NCBI GenBank assembly: GCA_964559125.1
Contig: CAZLGW010000010.1
Location: 115,484 to 179,483, forward strand
DNA from: Ravibacter sp964559125
GTDB lineage: Bacteria > Bacteroidota > Bacteroidia > Cytophagales > Spirosomataceae
Reading direction: 5' to 3'
Length of the DNA: 64,000 bases
Shown: positions 52,899-61,469 of the stretch, one piece after another
Position numbering within the stretch: the first letter of the stretch is position 1
Layout: the number at the start of each line of letters is the position of its first letter
Made by a program: the position numbers and the translations under genes
The notes under the pieces: generated by a model
Seen by the model: the letters and a program-made list of their open reading frames with translations, nothing else
The model's database searches: none
Told to the model about the DNA's origin: nothing

Positions 52899-53960
52899 TC
52901 ACTTTAAAATCGGAGCCAGCTCCTGCTCATTTTCTTTCAGCCATACCGCTATCTCTTCTACAATCTGCCTGATCCCTATCTGCGGCGCCCAGCCTGTACG
53001 TAAAGTGACCTTTGTATTGTCGGTTACGTAAAGACGGATATCGGCCGTTCTGGTTTCGGGAACCGATTTAATAGGTATCGTATTGCCTGTTACTTCCCGG
53101 CATATCTTTGTCAGCTCCTGCAACGAAGCGCTGCTGTTCCAGCCGCCTCCTGCGTTGAAGATCTCCCCGTTGACTTCGTCTATATGATGAAGCTGCCAGT
53201 CAACAAGCCGGAACAGGTCTGCAACGTGAAGCATATCCCTGATCTGCTTCCCCGTACCTCCGTATCCGAAATAGCCAAGCTCCTGCCGGAAGAAATGCTT
53301 CGCGATCCAGAGCACCATCACACCTTGATCCACCTTGCCCATCTGCCACGGACCTGTAATAACACCAAAGCGGTCTATAACAGTTTTAAGGCCATAAAAC
53401 TCGTTGTATTCCTGGATGATCAGCTCAGATGCCAACTTTGTCGTACCGTACAGCGACCGCGCTCCCGCCAGGGGAAAGTCTTCTGCAATACCCCGGGCGG
53501 ATACCCCTGCCACAGGTTGCCGTTCCGCTAAAACGAAGCGGGTTTCCTCTTCTTCGAAGTTAAGGGTTTCGATCGTTCTGATCGGGTAAACCCTGCTGGT
53601 AGAAAGGAAAATAAAGTGGGCCTTATGCTTCAGACTGTAGTTCAGACAGTTGATAGTACCTACGAGGTTGGTATTAATGAGATAGTCGGGCGTGCCGTCC
53701 AGGCCAGCCAGCACAGACGGCTCTGCAGAGGCCTCTATAACGGCGTCTACCGCCGGCAGGGAATCGAAATCCTCCTTATTCCTGATATCGCCATGATGAA
53801 ACTCCACTCCTGCCTCTTTCAGTCTTTTCAGGTTCAACTCCGAGCCTCTGCGTTTCAGGTTGTCGAGCGCCAGCACCCGGTAGGCAGGATAGGTTTGTTT
53901 AAGAGAAATGGCCAGTGAAGACCCTACAAAGCCGGCGCCGCCGGTAATGAGTATGTTCAT
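52899..53960 (-). CDS. NAD-dependent sugar epimerase, CDP-paratose 2-epimerase-like
   Basis: 353 residues of the extended SDR fold. The cofactor loop is MNILITGGAGFVGSSLA; ALDNLKRRGSELNLKRL near residue 31 and GVEFHHGDIRNKEDF near 50 are as in CDP-paratose 2-epimerases; the active site is IFLSTSRVYPI near 117 and SLYGTTKLASE near 168. The family inverts C2 of CDP-paratose to give CDP-tyvelose for O-antigen. No rfb cluster is adjacent, so exact substrate is uncertain. It begins 16 bases after kup and is probably read from the same transcript. Confidence 0.85.
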   Translation of the reverse strand: MNILITGGAGFVGSSLAISLKQTYPAYRVLALDNLKRRGSELNLKRLKEAGVEFHHGDIRNKEDFDSLPAVDAVIEASAEPSVLAGLDGTPDYLINTNLVGTINCLNYSLKHKAHFIFLSTSRVYPIRTIETLNFEEEETRFVLAERQPVAGVSARGIAEDFPLAGARSLYGTTKLASELIIQEYNEFYGLKTVIDRFGVITGPWQMGKVDQGVMVLWIAKHFFRQELGYFGYGGTGKQIRDMLHVADLFRLVDWQLHHIDEVNGEIFNAGGGWNSSASLQELTKICREVTGNTIPIKSVPETRTADIRLYVTDNTKVTLRTGWAPQIGIRQIVEEIAVWLKENEQELAPILK

Positions 53961-53976
53961 GTGAAAGAATTATGTG

Positions 53977-55911
53977 TTATGAAATTCTCTTTAATTCTAT
54001 CTGTCGCACAGGACGGATCACCAAAGGTACTTTTTCTATCTTTACCGAGCTACTGTCGAGGCCGAACCATTTATCTTCCGGCGTGGTAACGGATTTGATC
54101 GCGAAATAGGATTTCATCACAATCTGTTCAAGCCAAGGAAGGTCGTTTTCATAAGAAAGGAACCTCTCCAGGACTACGAAACGGAAATCGCCGGTGAGGT
54201 TCTGCCGGCTCAGCGACTCGTAGCGGCTGGTGATGTCCACCTCCTTATTCTTTACCATATCTTCCACCACTTTACGGAAATAGAGGTTAATTCTCTGTTC
54301 TACCCTGAAACCCAGCCTGAAGGTAACTTTTACGACATCATTAGGCGCGATGATATCTACCTTATACTCCATGGTATAGGGTTCGTCGACGGTATCGACA
54401 TGTACAAACCAATAGATATCCGCCCGTTTGGGCCTCTTCTGGAAAATTGAAAAGATGACTTTGTTTTCTATTTCATCACGCCTCGAAGCGTTGGTCATAA
54501 AGATCAGGTGGGTCGTGTACTTGGGGATGCTGATGTCTTCGCTGAGCTCTTTCAGGTTAGGGATATGCTGATTCAGGTCGGTAAACTCTGTCAGCCGCAG
54601 CTTTATATAATATGCCCTCAGCCAGATCACCATGATCACCGCCAGCGACAGCGCCAGCAGCAGCGAAAACCAGCCGCCATGGGTAAACTTGGTGAGATTG
54701 GCCACCAGGAAGCTTCCTTCGGTGAAAATATAAACTGAGAAAAAGAGCGCGATCAGCCACTTATTAACATGCCTGACGTACAGGTAATACGAAAACAGCA
54801 GGGTATTCATGAGCATCGTCATCGTAATGGCCAGGCCATAGGCCGCCTCCATCCTCGACGATTCCCTGAAATACAATACCACTATCACACACCCTGCATA
54901 CAACAGCCAGTTGATGCTCGGCACATACAGTTGCCCTTTCTCCGTGCTCGGGTAGAGCAGCTTTACTTTAGGCCAGAAGTTTAACCGTATCGCTTCCGAA
55001 ATGAGCGTATAAGACCCGGTGATCATGGCCTGGCTGGCAATCACGGCAGCAACCGTCGCTATCAGGATGCCCGGCAGGAGAAACCAGTCGGGCATGATCT
55101 CGAAAATAGGCTTTCTTCCTGCCAGCCGCTGTCCGTGCTGGGCTATCAGCCACGCCCCCTGCCCGAAGTAGTTGAGCACGAGCGTCAGCTTTACGTATCC
55201 CCAACTGGCACGGATATTGCCCCTTCCGCAGTGCCCCAGGTCAGAATAAAGGGCTTCTGCTCCGGTAGAGCAGAGAAAAATGGCTCCCAGCAGCCAGAAG
55301 GAATTGGGAGTAGTGGCCAGGAAATGGTACGCATAATAGGGATTAAGGGATTTCAGTACCTCGGGATGATTCCAGACCTGGATCCCGCCGAAAAGTCCCA
55401 GCAATGTAAACCAGAGCAACATGATCGGTCCGAATGCTTTCCCTACCACCCCGGTTCCGAACGACTGGAGCAAAAACAAAAACGTAAGTATACCCAGTAT
55501 GATAGGAAGCGTGTTAAGCCCGGGCAAAACGATATTGAGTCCTTCAACCGCCGATGCCACAGAAATAGGCGGCGTGATCACCCCGTCGGCAAGCAGCGCG
55601 CAGGCGCCGAGGATCGCGGGTATGGTCAGCCATCTGGCCCGTCGCCTGATCAGGGCAAACAGGGTAAGTATACCGCCTTCTCCTTTGTTGTCGGCCCTGA
55701 TGACGAAGGTAACATACTTGATCGTGGTGAGCAGCGTTAAGGTCCAGAAAACGCATGATAAAGCGCCGTAGACCTGGTCTTCCATTATACGGCCTTTCCC
55801 GAAAATGGCCGGCATAACATACAGGGGAGAGGTCCCGATGTCGCCGAAAATGATACCGATCGCAATCAGCATTCCGCCGCTACTGACGCGATCTATGTCC
55901 TTACGTTCCAT
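53977..55911 (-). CDS. kup: Low-affinity potassium uptake protein Kup
   Basis: 644 residues, normal family length, with twelve membrane segments followed by a cytoplasmic C-terminal domain. The signature IAIGIIFGDIGTSPLYVMPA near residue 16, ADNKGEGGILTLFALIRRRA near 72 and ADGVITPPISVASAVEGL near 107 are diagnostic for the KUP/HAK/KT family. It takes up K+ with protons. The 222-base divergent region to the lipoprotein at 56134 should hold its promoter, but I find no match to TAnnTTTG on the minus strand. Confidence 0.96.
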   Translation of the reverse strand: MERKDIDRVSSGGMLIAIGIIFGDIGTSPLYVMPAIFGKGRIMEDQVYGALSCVFWTLTLLTTIKYVTFVIRADNKGEGGILTLFALIRRRARWLTIPAILGACALLADGVITPPISVASAVEGLNIVLPGLNTLPIILGILTFLFLLQSFGTGVVGKAFGPIMLLWFTLLGLFGGIQVWNHPEVLKSLNPYYAYHFLATTPNSFWLLGAIFLCSTGAEALYSDLGHCGRGNIRASWGYVKLTLVLNYFGQGAWLIAQHGQRLAGRKPIFEIMPDWFLLPGILIATVAAVIASQAMITGSYTLISEAIRLNFWPKVKLLYPSTEKGQLYVPSINWLLYAGCVIVVLYFRESSRMEAAYGLAITMTMLMNTLLFSYYLYVRHVNKWLIALFFSVYIFTEGSFLVANLTKFTHGGWFSLLLALSLAVIMVIWLRAYYIKLRLTEFTDLNQHIPNLKELSEDISIPKYTTHLIFMTNASRRDEIENKVIFSIFQKRPKRADIYWFVHVDTVDEPYTMEYKVDIIAPNDVVKVTFRLGFRVEQRINLYFRKVVEDMVKNKEVDITSRYESLSRQNLTGDFRFVVLERFLSYENDLPWLEQIVMKSYFAIKSVTTPEDKWFGLDSSSVKIEKVPLVIRPVRQIELKRIS

Positions 55912-56094
55912 TTATTTATCGAAAACGGGCGAAAGTTATGCAAGCTGTCCGCAAAAAAGTCAATATATGCCGGTTTAATTTTCTGATATGGCGCTCCTGC
56001 GCAGGCCGACAGATATTTTTGCAGGCTTTTTTACAATCCTCCTGCATTATTGATCGTTCTCCGGTAAATATATTTCAGCCATTGATACATTTAG

Positions 56095-56102
56095 TAGATT
56101 TG
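56095..56102 (+). promoter_or_regulatory. Candidate -7 box before the lipoprotein gene
   Basis: TAGATTTG matches TAnnTTTG, 31 bases before ATG 56134. No TTTG at the expected distance upstream. A second match, TATTTTTG, lies at 56014-56021. Confidence 0.3.
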
Positions 56103-56103
56103 T

Positions 56104-56132
56104 GATGATGAGGCAATGAGACGATAATTAAT
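56104..56132. repeat. GATGAGGCAATGAGACGATAATTAATT short repeat element
   Basis: The same words as at 30109-30136 in nearly the same position relative to the next start, and as the reverse complement of 8664-8712. Units of about 10 bases. Confidence 0.7.
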
Positions 56133-56133
56133 T

Positions 56134-56727
56134 ATGATGAAAACCAGGTTATTGATTTTGATTTGTGGTATTTCGGGAATCCTTTCGGGTTGTGACTGGT
56201 TTGGCAATACGCCCAGCTTTGATGATGATTTTATTACCTACGTTATTAAGCCGGGCAATCATGAAGCAGAAAATACGACAGCAAGTATTGTCCTGCAGAC
56301 ATCCAATACGATGGACTTCCAGGCTATATTCGACGAATCGTGCAAATATGCTACTGTCGACCCGGGCAACATGCATGATATTAATAAGCTGATGGGATTC
56401 AGTGACTGTGGCCTTCACCATCACGGTTCGAGCGCGCGACTGGGGTGGAACTGGAATGAGGGACAAATACGGATCTATACCTATGTTTATTCCGAAGGGC
56501 AGCGGATACCGGAGAAATTACTGGGGGTGGCGCAGATCGGTAAAATTCATCGCTATAAGATCGAGATAGCCGGAGAACAGTACAGGTTTACCATGGACGA
56601 CCACGTCGAGGTGGTTCCGAGGACATGCAACACCAAAGGAATACTCCCCTCCTATCAGCTCTTTCCTTACTTCGGCGGAGACGAGACTGCTCCGCAGGAA
56701 ATCAGGATCAAAGTCCGGATGCTTTGA
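56134..56727 (+). CDS. Lipoprotein of unknown function
   Basis: 197 residues; start ATG 56134 or 56137. The lipobox is ISGILSGC with Cys20. After a linker (DWFGNTPSFDDD) comes one globular beta-rich domain with FITYVIKPGNHEAENTTAS near residue 33, a HHHGSS patch near 95, and IHRYKIEIAGEQYRFTMDD near 138. Three further cysteines (SCKY, SDCG, RTCN) could form a disulfide. I do not recognise a family. It stands alone between divergent kup and the regulator gene, so the context gives no clear role. Confidence 0.75.
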   Translation: MMKTRLLILICGISGILSGCDWFGNTPSFDDDFITYVIKPGNHEAENTTASIVLQTSNTMDFQAIFDESCKYATVDPGNMHDINKLMGFSDCGLHHHGSSARLGWNWNEGQIRIYTYVYSEGQRIPEKLLGVAQIGKIHRYKIEIAGEQYRFTMDDHVEVVPRTCNTKGILPSYQLFPYFGGDETAPQEIRIKVRML

Positions 56728-56761
56728 GATGAGGGAATTTTATATTCTTGCAAACTAAGCT

Positions 56762-56769
56762 TAATTTTG
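56762..56769 (+). promoter_or_regulatory. Candidate -7 box of the DtxR/MntR gene
   Basis: TAATTTTG matches TAnnTTTG and lies 26 bases before ATG 56796; no -33 box at the right distance. Confidence 0.35.
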
Positions 56770-56795
56770 CTGCCGGTTAATACCTGAAGTAGCAG

Positions 56796-57455
56796 ATGCA
56801 ACATTCTTTCACAGAGGAAAACTATCTTAAGATCATCCATACGCTTTCCGGTAAGGACGGTATTGAGGTAAGCACCAGCGCTATTGCCGAAAGTACCGCT
56901 ACCAGGGCTGCCTCTGTTACGGATATGCTGAAAAAGTTATCTGAGAAAGGGCTCATCAACTATAAGAAATACCAGGGAGTGACCCTCACCGGGCTTGGCG
57001 AAAACCTTGCGCTGAAAGTGATCAGGAAGCACAGGCTGTGGGAGGCGTTCCTGGTGGAAAAGCTGGGGTTCGGATGGGACGAGGTACATGAAATCGCCGA
57101 AGAACTTGAGCATATTTCCTCCGACATACTGGTCGAGCGACTGGATGCCTTCCTCGATTATCCGCAGTTCGATCCGCACGGCGACCCTATCCCCGACGCC
57201 AGGGGCAACATGCCGGATTCGGAGTACAAAAAGCTTTCCGAGCTGAAATCGGGCGACAAAGCCGTTCTGATGGCAGTACTGGATCATTCACAGCCATTCC
57301 TTCAATACCTCGACAAGACCGAGCTCAACCTGGGAATCGGCCTGGAGGTGCTGGAAACCAATGAGTATGACCATTCCTACCTCCTGCGGGTCGATAACCG
57401 CAAAGATTTGTTCGTCTCCGGTCAGGTCGCACGCCATTTGCTGGTTCAACCTTAA
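56796..57455 (+). CDS. DtxR/MntR-family metal-dependent regulator
   Basis: 219 residues. The N-terminal winged helix (TEENYLKIIHTLSGKDGIEV, STSAIAESTATRAASVTDML near residues 26-46) and the dimerisation/metal part (VIRKHRLWEAFLVEKLGFGW near 75, VHEIAEELEHISSDILVERL near 97) match the family; His, Glu and His-Glu ligands are visible. A C-terminal FeoA/SH3-like domain (FLQYLDKTELNLGIGLEVLE) is present. It senses Mn2+ or Fe2+ and represses metal uptake genes. No transporter is adjacent. The next gene follows after 12 bases. Confidence 0.92.
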   Translation: MQHSFTEENYLKIIHTLSGKDGIEVSTSAIAESTATRAASVTDMLKKLSEKGLINYKKYQGVTLTGLGENLALKVIRKHRLWEAFLVEKLGFGWDEVHEIAEELEHISSDILVERLDAFLDYPQFDPHGDPIPDARGNMPDSEYKKLSELKSGDKAVLMAVLDHSQPFLQYLDKTELNLGIGLEVLETNEYDHSYLLRVDNRKDLFVSGQVARHLLVQP

Positions 57456-57467
57456 CTTGTCGGAACG

Positions 57468-58550
57468 ATGAAGTTGAAAATCCTCGACAAGTACCTGATC
57501 AAAAATTTCCTGGTCACCTATGTTTTCGTTTCGCTGATGATCACCCTGATCATCTGTATGATCGACTATACAGAACATCTGGACGATTTTATCAAAAGAA
57601 AAGCGCCCGGAAAAGCGATCTTATTCGACTATTATCTCAACCTCATTCCCTACTGGATTAACTTCCTGAGTCCTCTGATGGTATTCATTGCTACCGTCTT
57701 CTTTACGTCCAGGATTGCTGCCAGAACCGAGATTATTGCGATGCTGAGCACCGGCATCAGTTTCGGCAGAATCATACTCCCCTATCTTGCCGGCGCCCTC
57801 ATACTCAGCCTGTTTTCCTTTTATGCCGTAGGCTGGGTGCTGCCAAAGGCGAATACGGTCAAGAACCAGTTTGCCGTCACTTATCTTAAAGACCAGTTTT
57901 ACTACTCAGACCGGAACGTACACCTGACGATCGCTCCAAACGTATACGCATACATGGAGAGTTACAATAACGTAAGCAGCACGGGAAACAAGTTTACGCT
58001 CGAAACGATCGAAGGAAATCAGCTCCTGCAGAAGCTATCGGCCGAGAAAATCGTGTGGAACCCCGAAACCGAAAAATGGACGCTGAAAAACTACCGGGTC
58101 AGGGTACTTTCCGACCAGGGAGAAACGATCTTCTACGGTGCCGAGGCCGATACTACCCTGAACCTGAAGCCGAAGGATTTCGAAAATACTTACAAACTGT
58201 TCGAAAACTACACCCTGCCCGAGCTGAACGACTACATAGACCTTCTTATCAGCCGGGGTTCTGACGGCCTCGAAGTGTACCTGATCGAGAAGTATACCCG
58301 CTTTACACAGCCGTTTGCCATCATGATCCTAACTGCCATAGGCGTTATTGTTTCGGCGCGCAAAAGCCGCCGGGGTATCGGGCTGCAGATCGCACTCGGG
58401 TTTTTCCTCGCATTTACCTATATCCTTTTTTACCTGCTCTCCAAAGGAATTGCCGAAACGGGGAACATCAACACCCTGCTGGCGGTCTGGCTGCCCAATA
58501 TTATCTTTTCCTTTATCGGTGTCGTGCTTTATAAAACATTGCCCAGATAA
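57468..58550 (+). CDS. LptF/LptG-family permease
   Basis: 360 residues with the YjgP/YjgQ layout: three N-terminal membrane segments (FLVTYVFVSLMITLIICMID, LIPYWINFLSPLMVFIATVF, ILPYLAGALILSLFSFYAV), a long periplasmic beta domain of about residues 125-255 (TEKWTLKNYRVRVLSDQGET), and three C-terminal segments (FAIMILTAIGVIVSARKSRR). LptF and LptG carry LPS out of the inner membrane with LptB. The partner is not in this window, which is usual in Bacteroidota. It follows the MntR gene by 12 bases. Confidence 0.92.
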   Translation: MKLKILDKYLIKNFLVTYVFVSLMITLIICMIDYTEHLDDFIKRKAPGKAILFDYYLNLIPYWINFLSPLMVFIATVFFTSRIAARTEIIAMLSTGISFGRIILPYLAGALILSLFSFYAVGWVLPKANTVKNQFAVTYLKDQFYYSDRNVHLTIAPNVYAYMESYNNVSSTGNKFTLETIEGNQLLQKLSAEKIVWNPETEKWTLKNYRVRVLSDQGETIFYGAEADTTLNLKPKDFENTYKLFENYTLPELNDYIDLLISRGSDGLEVYLIEKYTRFTQPFAIMILTAIGVIVSARKSRRGIGLQIALGFFLAFTYILFYLLSKGIAETGNINTLLAVWLPNIIFSFIGVVLYKTLPR

Positions 58551-58617
58551 ACGGGGCTCCGAAACCCTGAAATGTATGAAATTGTGCTACCTCATCGACA
58601 GAAGTCTGCCTTCCTTT

Positions 58618-58649
58618 TTTGAACGATGTTACCGAAAATGCTACTTTTG
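58618..58649 (+). promoter_or_regulatory. Good Bacteroidota promoter for the GT2 gene
   Basis: TTTG at 58618-58621 and TACTTTTG at 58642-58649 are separated by 20 bases, an excellent match to TTTG-N17-23-TAnnTTTG. The transcript should start near 58656, which excludes the upstream TTG at 58619 as translation start. Confidence 0.7.
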
Positions 58650-58666
58650 CAGAAAAACCAGATCCC

Positions 58667-59626
58667 TTGAAGAATCCACAGATTTCTATCGTAGCTCCAC
58701 TTTATAACGAATCAGAGACGTTTCCACATCTTGTAGAAAGGCTTAACCGGCTGATGGACAACTCTTCTCTTTCCATTGAGGTCGTGCTGATCGACGACGG
58801 AAGTCGCGACGGTACAGCAGATATGATGAGGCAGGTCGCACTGGCCGATAAGAGATATCACTGTGTCTTTCTTTCACGCAATCACGGGCATCAGTTGGCA
58901 TTATCCGCCGGGATGTCGGCAGCGTTGGGCAGCGAAGCGCTGTTTATTATTGATGGCGACCTGCAGGATCCCCCGGAGTTGCTTCCTGAATTCTACCACC
59001 TCCTGAAACAGGGAAACGACGTAGTGTATGCGGTCCGGCAGAAAAGAAAAGAAGGGTTCGCCAAAAAAACCGGGTATTACCTCTTCTATCGTTTGCTCAA
59101 ATCGATCTCCTACATTGACATCCCGCTCGACAGCGGTGATTTTGCGCTCGTCAGCCGCAGAGTGATAGATATCATGAACAAAATGCCGGAGGAAAGCCGT
59201 TACCTGCGCGGGATCAGGTCGTGGATCGGCTTCACGCAGGTAGGATATCCCTATGAGCGTGATGAAAGAGCTGCCGGGGAATCGAAATACAGCTTTAAAC
59301 AGCTTTTCCGTCTGGCCTATAACGGTATTTTCAACTTCAGCGAGTTCCCTATCAAATTTATGACCAATATAGGGGGAATCAGTATAATGATCGGGCTTAT
59401 TTACTTTATTACCGTTCTGATAAAGAAAGTGTTCTATACCCAGGTCATCGAAGGTTTTACTTCCCTGTTATTTGTCATCATCCTTTTCAGCGGCGTACAG
59501 CTATTTGCGCTGGGCGTTATCGGCGAATATGTACTGCGTATCTTTTTCCAGTCCAAACAAAGGCCGTTATTCATCGTCAAAGAGGAAATCGTTAACGGTG
59601 ATTACCTGAAGCCAGATGCTGTTTAA
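58667..59626 (+). CDS. GT2 glycosyltransferase, DPM1/GtrB type
   Basis: 320 residues from TTG 58667, because the frame has no ATG at its 5' end and this codon begins the canonical opening KNPQISIVAPLYNESE; another in-frame TTG at 58619 lies in the promoter. The GT-A part has VVLIDDGSRDGTADMM near residue 40, FLSRNHGHQLALSAG near 69 and FIIDGDLQDPP near 94 (DxD). Two C-terminal membrane segments (SIMIGLIYFITVLIKKVFY, LLFVIILFSGVQLFALGVIG) place it in the DPM1/GtrB type, which moves a sugar onto a polyprenyl phosphate. The MBOAT gene overlaps its end by 11 bases. Confidence 0.9.
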   Translation: MKNPQISIVAPLYNESETFPHLVERLNRLMDNSSLSIEVVLIDDGSRDGTADMMRQVALADKRYHCVFLSRNHGHQLALSAGMSAALGSEALFIIDGDLQDPPELLPEFYHLLKQGNDVVYAVRQKRKEGFAKKTGYYLFYRLLKSISYIDIPLDSGDFALVSRRVIDIMNKMPEESRYLRGIRSWIGFTQVGYPYERDERAAGESKYSFKQLFRLAYNGIFNFSEFPIKFMTNIGGISIMIGLIYFITVLIKKVFYTQVIEGFTSLLFVIILFSGVQLFALGVIGEYVLRIFFQSKQRPLFIVKEEIVNGDYLKPDAV

Positions 59627-61085
59627 CAATATACAGTTTCTCATATTCTTTATAGTAGTAACCACCGCCTATTTCAGCCTGCCGTGGCGTGGCAGGTGGA
59701 TATTATTGCTGGCTGCGAGCTGCTACTTTTACATGGTTTTCAAACCGGTGTTCATTCTCATCCTGTTTGCAACCATCATAATCGATTATTATGCCGGCAT
59801 CTGGATTGAGAAGGCACAGCAGCCGGGGAGGAAAAAAGCGCTGCTGATCCTCAGCCTGATCTCCAATATCGGGATACTTGCTTTCTTCAAATATTATGAC
59901 TTCCTGGGGGAAATCCTCAACGATATAACCCAGTCGATTTTCTCCCGGAACATTATCCCGGCGCTGCCCCGCATTCTGCCCGCCCCGCTGGCCGAATGGT
60001 TCCTCACCGGGAACGGGCAACTGCTGCTACCGATCGGGCTCTCCTTCCACACCTTCCAGGCCATGAGCTATACTATCGAGGTATATCGCGGTCATCAGCC
60101 GGCAGAGAGGCATTTCGGTATTTATGCATTGTATGTTATGTTCTATCCCCAATTGGTGGCAGGGCCTATAGAACGACCGCAGAACATGCTGCATCAGTTC
60201 CACAGCTATTTCGAGTTCGATTTCGAAAAAATGAAATCAGGGCTTATGCAAATGGCTTTCGGCATGTTCAAGAAAGTGGTGATAGCCGACCGCCTGTCTA
60301 TGGTGGTTGATCATGCCTATGCAGATCCCGACAGCCAGAATGGCCTTTCGCTTCTGATAGCAATGATCTTCTATTCGTTCCAGATCTACTGTGATTTTTC
60401 CGGTTATTCCGACATAGCCATAGGCTCAGCCCGGGTAATGGGCTTCAAGCTGATGGACAATTTCCGCTCGCCTTACGAATCCGCCTCCGTTTCCGAATTC
60501 TGGTCCCGGTGGCATATTTCACTGTCGACCTGGTTCAGGGATTACCTTTATATCCCCCTGGGCGGGAACAGGAAAGGGGAAATCCGGCGTCAGTTTAACC
60601 TTTTTACAGTGTTCCTGGTCAGCGGGCTCTGGCATGGCGCCAGCTGGAATTTCGTCATCTGGGGGGCTTTGCACGGAATATTCAGTATTGCCGGTGAATG
60701 GTATCGCAGGCTACTCAAAAAAGCAGGCCTCTTCTTTCCCGGCAACAGGCTGGTACGGGCTTTCAACGTATTGTTTACCTTCGCCCTGGTAACGCTTGCA
60801 TGGGTATTCTTCCGGAATGTAAAGGCCCCGGTGAGCCAGGCGTTTCTGATCATCGGAAAGATATTCAACCTGTCGCTCGACAGCCCGGTTGTCACTCCGT
60901 TCAACTCCGTGGAGATGTGGTTTTGCGTGCTGCTGATCGTGATACTCCTGGTTAAAGAACATTATATGCCGGTTATTCCTACGAAAAACACTGCGGTATT
61001 TGTAGGGTTGTTTTTATTGCTGACCGTCGTCATACTGTTCTTTGGGGTATTCAACTCAAACCAGTTTATCTACTTTCAGTTTTAA
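59616..61085 (+). CDS. MBOAT O-acyltransferase, AlgI type
   Basis: 489 residues with about eleven membrane segments. AlgI marks are VAGPIERPQNMLHQF near residue 180, SEFWSRWHISLSTWFRDYLY near 287 and SGLWHGASWNFVIWGALHG near 330 with the catalytic His. Members pass acetyl groups across the membrane to extracellular glycans, with a partner of the AlgJ/AlgX or DltD type, which is not adjacent here. It is coupled by overlap with a polyprenyl-sugar GT, so the pair probably decorates a surface polymer. Confidence 0.92.
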   Translation: MLFNNIQFLIFFIVVTTAYFSLPWRGRWILLLAASCYFYMVFKPVFILILFATIIIDYYAGIWIEKAQQPGRKKALLILSLISNIGILAFFKYYDFLGEILNDITQSIFSRNIIPALPRILPAPLAEWFLTGNGQLLLPIGLSFHTFQAMSYTIEVYRGHQPAERHFGIYALYVMFYPQLVAGPIERPQNMLHQFHSYFEFDFEKMKSGLMQMAFGMFKKVVIADRLSMVVDHAYADPDSQNGLSLLIAMIFYSFQIYCDFSGYSDIAIGSARVMGFKLMDNFRSPYESASVSEFWSRWHISLSTWFRDYLYIPLGGNRKGEIRRQFNLFTVFLVSGLWHGASWNFVIWGALHGIFSIAGEWYRRLLKKAGLFFPGNRLVRAFNVLFTFALVTLAWVFFRNVKAPVSQAFLIIGKIFNLSLDSPVVTPFNSVEMWFCVLLIVILLVKEHYMPVIPTKNTAVFVGLFLLLTVVILFFGVFNSNQFIYFQF

Positions 61086-61130
61086 GGGCGGCTTTCAGCT
61101 TTCAGATCACGGGAAACGGAAACCGGCAGT

Positions 61131-61469
61131 CTATAGCCTCTCAAATTTCAACTTAAGCCCTGACGGTCCGCAATAGAAAAAAAGCGAACCATCCTCCTGA
61201 AGATCGTAATTAGCTTCTTCACAGGGAGAGCAATCTATTAACTCACATTGAGGATTATCCTTTACCGGCGCTCCCGGCACTACGTCAAAACGGACGCCGT
61301 TTATAAAATAGTATGAAGGATCACAGCACCGCTTCAGACCCTTCCAATCGAGAATAACCCCGTCATACCTGACCATGATTTCATAGCCGCTATTTCCTTC
61401 TATTTCTTTCCAACTCCTTTCTCCCTCCAGGATGGTCTCGTGAGCTACGAGCGTCCATTTACCCTTCAG
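61131..61469 (-). CDS. Lipocalin-like small protein with non-ATG start
   Basis: About 113 residues if begun at CTG 61469-61467, which overlaps the TGA of the upstream gene (CTGA). The opening KGKWTLVAHETILEGERSW has the lipocalin GxW motif; the only ATG, at 61376, would remove that first strand. Seven cysteines (CC, CELIDC, SPCEE, YCG) are notable. There is no signal peptide, so it is either translated by coupling from the DUF1275 gene, or it is an N-terminally truncated remnant of a lipoprotein. Family assignment is tentative. Confidence 0.5.
   Translation of the reverse strand: MKGKWTLVAHETILEGERSWKEIEGNSGYEIMVRYDGVILDWKGLKRCCDPSYYFINGVRFDVVPGAPVKDNPQCELIDCSPCEEANYDLQEDGSLFFYCGPSGLKLKFERL

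Noticed and set aside
55135..55740. 201-residue plus-strand frame opposite kup
   Set aside because: Kup is certain on the minus strand; this frame is rich in P, G, Q and R as expected of an antisense shadow of membrane segments.
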